A stretch of DNA of 10,926 nucleotides from Paracoccaceae bacterium. Lineage in GTDB: Bacteria > Pseudomonadota > Alphaproteobacteria > Rhodobacterales > Rhodobacteraceae. A program made the position numbers and the translations under genes. The notes beneath the pieces were generated by a model that ran no database searches, was not told where the DNA came from, and worked only from the letters and a program-made list of their open reading frames with translations. The stretch spans positions 1 to 10,926 of the forward strand of contig CABZJG010000046.1 of the NCBI GenBank assembly GCA_902525995.1, written 5' to 3'. Shown piece by piece: positions 6,851 to 10,926 of the stretch; positions within the stretch are counted from its first letter, which is position 1; every line of letters starts with the position of its first letter.

Positions 6851-6879
6851 TTCAAACCGGCTCTGAAATCACCTATGCT
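6851..6879 (+). promoter_or_regulatory. Possible ssrA promoter
   Basis: TTCAAA (6851-6856) and TATGCT (6874-6879) are spaced by 17 bases, each a 4/6 match to sigma-70 boxes, and would start transcription near 6886, where the first hairpin of the tmRNA acceptor piece begins. Position supports it more than the sequence does. Confidence 0.35.
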
Positions 6880-6885
6880 TGCTGT

Positions 6886-7196
6886 GTTCGCAAGAACTAT
6901 GGACATAAACGCGCTCGTAATAAGCGGATCGGACCCGGGGGCGGTACCCGGCGGCTCCACCAACACCCGTTCATTTGGCGGCTTTGGGGCCGAAATAGGA
7001 TCGACGAACGTCTAAAGGGGTTAGCTTTGTCTCGGCGAGATACCACCGTATCGGTTCAAAAAGTACAATTGCAAATGACAATCGTGCTCCAATGGCGATG
7101 GCTGCGTAAGCAACCGGAGTTATTGAAACTTTAAGCCCTGTCGCCTAGCCGCGTCAGGCGGGGTTACGGAGGTTCCTGGCAACAGAATACCTCCAC
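6886..7196 (+). ncRNA. ssrA: Circularly permuted two-piece tmRNA (alphaproteobacterial ssrA)
   Basis: tmRNA rescues stalled ribosomes and tags the nascent peptide for proteolysis. The gene is permuted: the acceptor piece comes first and ends in CCA at 6960-6962, a 23-base intervening segment (6963-6985) follows, then the coding piece starting at 6986. The 7-bp acceptor stem pairs GGGGCCG (6986-6992) with CGGCTCC (6952-6958) and contains the G3-U70 wobble that AlaRS recognises; A6959 is the discriminator base. The T-arm stem is CCGGG/CCCGG (6935-6939, 6947-6951). Downstream of GGATCGACGAACG, the tag frame at 7071-7109 encodes ANDNRAPMAMAA and stop, of the form known from Rhodobacteraceae. Hairpins at 6886-6897 (GTTC-GCAA-GAAC), 7142-7160 and 7168-7194 support the structured ends. 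The exact 5' and 3' ends are estimates. Confidence 0.95.
7071..7109 (+). other. tmRNA proteolysis-tag reading frame
   Basis: Resume codon GCA at 7071, then codons for A-N-D-N-R-A-P-M-A-M-A-A and TAA at 7107-7109. The N-terminal ANDN part is the region recognised by the SspB adaptor and the C-terminal hydrophobic-AA end by ClpX, according to work on E. coli and Caulobacter tags. Its SspB partner is encoded about 1 kb downstream. Confidence 0.92.
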
Positions 7197-7236
7197 TTTC
7201 CATAGGTTGATTGCTTTGCCCTAGCTGCCAAGGCGG

Positions 7237-7425
7237 CTACTCTCTTTCAAAGCCGACTGCCAAGGCATGATCCGTCTCGCAAGTGTCCCCCGAGCAGCAC
7301 TCAAAGATATTGGACTTACAGACCGTGCATTGCTCATGCCCGTGAACCACCACTGTTTTCAGGGGTGAATGGCACCTTGGGCAGCGCTGCTGGTATGGGT
7401 TCGCTGGGTTCAGGGGATTGTTCAT
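7237..7425 (-). CDS. Small zinc-ribbon-like protein, hypothetical
   Basis: 62 residues. Two CxxC pairs, RCPRC (C15, C18) and CTVC (C33, C36), are spaced as in a zinc ribbon, followed by a Cys-rich tail ECCSGDTC (C43, C44, C49). Seven cysteines in 62 residues with this spacing are unlikely in a chance frame, and composition differs from antisense shadows, so I consider it a real gene. Its function is not recognised; a small metal-binding or nucleic-acid-binding protein is possible. It lies 34 bases downstream of the hypothetical gene read on the same strand, so the two may be cotranscribed, converging on ssrA. The ribosome binding site is weak. Confidence 0.72.
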   Translation of the reverse strand: MNNPLNPANPYQQRCPRCHSPLKTVVVHGHEQCTVCKSNIFECCSGDTCETDHALAVGFERE

Positions 7426-7459
7426 GGCAGCACCGGATGTTGAACGTCACGCGACAAAT

Positions 7460-7795
7460 TTAATCCCTCCATGGTCCATAATTCCGATGGTTCCCGGTAA
7501 GGCCGCTGACATGCACATGGTCATGGGCCCTGTAGCAGGCCGTAACAACAAATTCGTTTAGACCTTTTGATGCCAAGGCATCGTGAATATCCTGCTCGTC
7601 TTCTGCTTCCCAATGGCAGAAAAAGAAATCATCGTTGCCCACCCAATAGCCAAGGCATTTGGCGTTCTCAAAAGTCCAATCCTGCGACCATTCGATATCT
7701 GTCTGCCAATCTTCGCGCGGCGGCGGCATCAAAAACTGCTTTTTCACCTCGTCTGAAAGGTATGTATGAATTGCGAGAAATTGTTTTCTAGCCAT
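7460..7795 (-). CDS. Hypothetical protein, about 111 residues
   Basis: I do not recognise this protein with certainty. The frame is open up to 7861 (133 residues), but I prefer the ATG at 7795, giving MARKQFLAIHTYLSDEVKKQ, because the extra 22 residues look like untranslated leader and a purine-rich GAGTGAG lies before the inner ATG. The protein is acidic and rich in aromatic and His residues: DDFFFCHWEAEDEQDIHDAL (54-73) resembles the small ferredoxin-like-fold proteins of the DUF4242/SCO4226 kind, in which a strand carrying Cys or His is followed by E-A-x-D-E and a helix; this is only a weak similarity. The C-terminus has the His-rich RAHDHVHVSG. Metal binding is conceivable. It is followed closely by the zinc-ribbon gene on the same strand. 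Confidence 0.6.
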   Translation of the reverse strand: MARKQFLAIHTYLSDEVKKQFLMPPPREDWQTDIEWSQDWTFENAKCLGYWVGNDDFFFCHWEAEDEQDIHDALASKGLNEFVVTACYRAHDHVHVSGLTGNHRNYGPWRD

Positions 7796-8099
7796 CAGAA
7801 TACTCACTCTTTCAATTGAAGCTCTTTGGAAAACCCTATTTAAAATCAATCCATAACGCAACGTTTGCGCATTTCGCAGTCAAAAGTGCCAAAGCCTAGC
7901 TGTGCAAGAAGAAAGGTATTTTGATTTCCTTACGCATCGGCAAACTGCCTCAAACAGCGCTGGGCATGCGCATTCAACCAGAAAGACAGCTTTAAGATTT
8001 GGACCAATGCTATGCTTTATATTCGCTAAAAAGACGTAATTGCCTCTTTTGTTTCAGTCAGAAAACTTTATGCTGTCCTTATAGCAAGGGACGACATAA

Positions 8100-8567
8100 A
8101 TGACGGACACTCTGGACTACGGAAATATTATGAATCATGCAATGCGTGTATTTGTGAGGGATGTCCTACAGCAAGTGGCAGATCACGGGTTGCCCGGAGA
8201 GCATCATTTTTTCATCACGGTTGACACCCAACACCCGGATGTCGAACTCGCCGAATGGCTGATCATGCGCTATCCTGATGAAATAACCATTGTGATGCAA
8301 AACTGGTTTGAAAATCTGGATGTGCAAGACGACGGCTTTTACGTGACGCTCAACTTCGGCGACACCCCAGAGCCGCTTTATATTCCCTATGCGGCCATCA
8401 TTACCTTTGTCGATCCTTCGGTTGAATTTGGTGTGCGATTTGAAAAAATCGAAGCGCCAGAAGATGACAAACCATCCCTGGCCCCTGTTGAAACAGAGCC
8501 CGAGGCCACAGCTGCGCAACACGAAGGGGACGCCGAAGTGGTAAGCCTTGACAGCTTTCGCAAGTAA
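8100..8567 (+). CDS. sspB: SspB family ClpXP adaptor
   Basis: 155 residues. SspB tethers ssrA-tagged substrates to the ClpXP protease. The core (about 1-120) shows the alphaproteobacterial SspB pattern: LDYGNIMNHAMR (5-16), GLPGEHHFFITVDTQHPDVELAEWL (30-54), RYPDEITIVMQNWFENL (57-73), GFYVTLNFGDTPEPLYIPY (78-96) and FVDPSVEFGVRFE (103-115). A flexible acidic linker (about 117-144) leads to a short conserved C-terminal peptide, VVSLDSFRK, the expected ClpX-docking (XB) tail. AAGGGA about 8 bases before the ATG serves as ribosome binding site. It is 0.9 kb downstream of ssrA on the same strand and is followed by fumC after 148 bases, an arrangement usual in alphaproteobacteria. Confidence 0.93.
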   Translation: MTDTLDYGNIMNHAMRVFVRDVLQQVADHGLPGEHHFFITVDTQHPDVELAEWLIMRYPDEITIVMQNWFENLDVQDDGFYVTLNFGDTPEPLYIPYAAIITFVDPSVEFGVRFEKIEAPEDDKPSLAPVETEPEATAAQHEGDAEVVSLDSFRK

Positions 8568-8705
8568 CTTTCTGTACCCGGCTTTTTGTTGTGCTGTTTT
8601 AAAACACTGCGCCTATTGATCGGCAATTGATCGAGAAACGGGTAAAAATTAACATTGCCTGCCCCTGTCAGCTTTTATACATGTCCTGCATAAGCTTGAA
8701 AACCC

Positions 8706-8709
8706 GGAG
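8706..8709 (+). promoter_or_regulatory. Ribosome binding site that decides the fumC start
   Basis: GGAG ends 3 bases before the first of two adjacent in-frame ATGs (8713) and 6 bases before the second (8716). The second spacing is near optimal, so 8716 is preferred. Confidence 0.6.
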
Positions 8710-8715
8710 TACATG

Positions 8716-10106
<1,391 letters not shown>

Positions 10107-10107
<1 letters not shown>

Positions 10108-10283
10108 TGCCCCAGCCCGTCAATCTGAACCGGGCCCGAAAACAAAAAGCGCGCGCCGAAAAACAGGCCCGCGCCGCTGAAAATTCGGTCAAATTTGGCC
10201 TCTCTAAAGTCGAAAAGACCGCTGCAAAAAAACACCTCGAGGCCGAGAGTGTGCGCCTTGATCAGCACCGCCGCGATCCATGA
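10107..10283 (+). CDS. DUF4169 family small basic protein
   Basis: 58 residues, highly basic and Ala-rich, beginning MPQPVNLNRARKQKARAEKQ and containing the VKFGLSKVEKT element (28-38), both typical of DUF4169 proteins found next to fumC in Rhodobacterales. Most of it is probably a charged alpha helix. Function is unknown. The start codon shares one base with the fumC stop (TAATG at 10105-10109), and its TGA overlaps the next ATG, so all three genes are translationally coupled. Confidence 0.85.
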
Positions 10284-10510
10284 CCCTGCGGCCGCAAAAA
10301 CGCTCTTTGACACTGCGGGGCCATCGCACCAGCGTGTCTTTAGAAGACCGTTTTTGGCTGGCGTTTCGCGCCATTGCAAAAGAAAAAAACCGCCCCATCA
10401 ATGCTCTTGCCGCTGAAATAGATGCAGCGCGCGCATTGGATACAGGGCTGGCCTCGGCCATTCGCGACTATGTCTTGCAGCATTATATGGACAAAGACAG
10501 CCGCGCCTAA
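10280..10510 (+). CDS. Ribbon-helix-helix (RHH_4-type) protein
   Basis: 76 residues. The pattern KRSLTLRGHRTSVSLEDRFWLAFRAIA (7-33) followed by NRPINALAAEIDAAR (37-51) matches the RHH_4 type of ribbon-helix-helix proteins: a short beta strand with alternating residues, a helix with bulky hydrophobics, then a second helix. Such small proteins usually bind DNA as dimers, with the strand in the major groove; the target here is unknown, and with no toxin gene nearby an antitoxin role is not suggested. It overlaps the DUF4169 gene by 4 bases (ATGA) and is the last gene of the fumC operon. Confidence 0.85.
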   Translation: MTLRPQKRSLTLRGHRTSVSLEDRFWLAFRAIAKEKNRPINALAAEIDAARALDTGLASAIRDYVLQHYMDKDSRA

Positions 10511-10538
10511 ACTGGCTTTTTCTTTGCCCAAATACTCC

Positions 10539-10561
10539 CGCCGGAGGCGCGTTCTTTTTTC
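10539..10561 (+). terminator. Likely terminator of the fumC operon
   Basis: A short stem CGCC (10539-10542) with GGCG (10546-10549) and a 3-base loop is followed by a T-rich tract (10552-10566). It lies between the convergent RHH gene and the P450 gene. The stem is only 4 bp, so strength is uncertain. Confidence 0.5.
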
Positions 10562-10567
10562 GTTTTA

Positions 10568-10926
10568 TCAGGTGCCGATTTCACGTGCCTCAAACTGCAA
10601 ATAAATACCGGATTTTGCACGCACGGTTAAATGGGCCACCGGCACAGGCGGCTCGCCTTCAACGCAGCTGATGTGAAAACTGCGCAGGATTTGCGAAAGA
10701 AAAAGCGGCCCCTCAATCATTGCAAAGCCAGCCCCGGGACAAACCCGCGCGCCGCTGGAAAACGGCAAAAATGCCTCCCGCAGGCAGGCCTTGCCATTTT
10801 CGGTGTGCCACCGGCCGGGATCAAAGCCATCGGGATTGTCCCACAATCTTTGGTGGCGATGCAAATGCCAGGGGCTTAGAACAATCGCGCTGCCCTTGGC
10901 GATTTTGCGATCCCTAAAACATTCGG
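10568..10926 (-). CDS. Cytochrome P450, C-terminal part
   Basis: About 118 C-terminal residues; the gene enters from the right edge, so the N-terminal three quarters, including the oxygen-binding I helix and the ExxR motif, are outside. The heme-binding loop FLPFSSGARVCPGAG is intact, with the F-x2-G-x-R-x-C-x-G pattern and the axial Cys. Upstream are SPWHLHRHQRLWDNP and FDPGRW, the usual meander region before the heme loop (W-x2-HR, F-x-P-x-RW). P450s are heme monooxygenases; the substrate cannot be deduced from this part. The TGA stop is at 10570-10568. The gene converges on the fumC operon and shares a terminator-like region of about 57 bases with it. Confidence 0.92.
   Translation of the reverse strand, partial: ECFRDRKIAKGSAIVLSPWHLHRHQRLWDNPDGFDPGRWHTENGKACLREAFLPFSSGARVCPGAGFAMIEGPLFLSQILRSFHISCVEGEPPVPVAHLTVRAKSGIYLQFEAREIGT

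Noticed and set aside
6931..6962. tRNA-like 3' end with CCA that could be read as a tRNA gene
   Set aside because: There is no anticodon arm or 5' half upstream; the partner acceptor strand lies downstream at 6986-6992, which shows it to be the permuted tmRNA.
7796..7861. 22-residue N-terminal extension of the hypothetical protein
   Set aside because: The inner ATG at 7795 has a more protein-like N-terminus and a purine-rich upstream stretch; the extension looks like leader sequence.
8595..8606. 12-base perfect palindrome TGTTTTAAAACA between sspB and fumC
   Set aside because: AT-rich, not extended by flanking bases and without a following T-run; chance or a minor site is as likely as a function.
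8655..8681. TTGCCT and TATACA as a fumC promoter
   Set aside because: The spacing is only 15 bases and the boxes are weak, so I do not list it as a feature.
10280..10510. RHH protein as antitoxin of a toxin-antitoxin pair
   Set aside because: The neighbouring DUF4169 protein does not resemble a toxin and the pair is attached to a housekeeping operon.

Overview
The window looks like a chromosomal piece of an alphaproteobacterium, most likely a marine member of the Rhodobacterales/Roseobacter clade. Three things point there: a circularly permuted two-piece tmRNA gene of the alphaproteobacterial type with tag ANDNRAPMAMAA; the order sspB - fumC - DUF4169 - ribbon-helix-helix; and a DmdA-family protein close to those of roseobacters and SAR11. 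The genus is not determined.

Left part (1-5209). A minus-strand block reads, in transcription order, DUF2182 membrane protein, DUF1326 Cys-rich protein, DmdA (DMSP demethylase family), a crotonyl-CoA carboxylase/reductase (Ccr)-like enzyme, a strong terminator, then the N-terminal part of a cysteine-desulfurase-like class V aminotransferase that leaves the window at base 1. The first four genes are packed tightly (gaps of 12, 0 and 16 bases) and are almost certainly one operon. A GntR/FadR-type regulator is transcribed divergently. The 86-base divergent gap holds three GTNNNAC-type operator candidates (GTCAGAC or GTCTGAC), two of them inside a 26-base-period tandem duplication that reaches the regulator start codon. 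A fourth copy sits at the 3' end of the regulator gene. In Ruegeria pomeroyi, as I recall it, a GntR gene, dmdA and the acryloyl-CoA reductase gene acuI lie together. Here a Ccr-like reductase lacking the usual CO2-site glutamate takes the reductase place, and a putative metal-handling membrane/Cys-rich pair precedes dmdA. This is the part most likely to hold an undescribed system, perhaps DMSP or other methyl-sulfur metabolism.

Middle (5372-7861). A stand-alone amidase-signature hydrolase with an intact Lys-Ser-Ser triad is followed by ssrA (permuted tmRNA), then two small minus-strand genes: a 62-residue zinc-ribbon-like protein and a hypothetical protein of about 111 residues.

Right part (8100-10926). 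sspB, the ClpXP adaptor for ssrA-tagged proteins, lies only about 0.9 kb from the tmRNA gene that makes the tag. fumC follows with its own 5' gap and is translationally chained to a 58-residue DUF4169 gene (TAATG overlap) and an RHH_4-type protein (ATGA overlap). A convergent, partial cytochrome P450 gene ends the window. No CRISPR array, insertion sequence, rRNA or ordinary tRNA was seen. The only gene-free gaps of note are 384-568, 5210-5371, 7862-8099 and 8568-8715, all under 300 bases.
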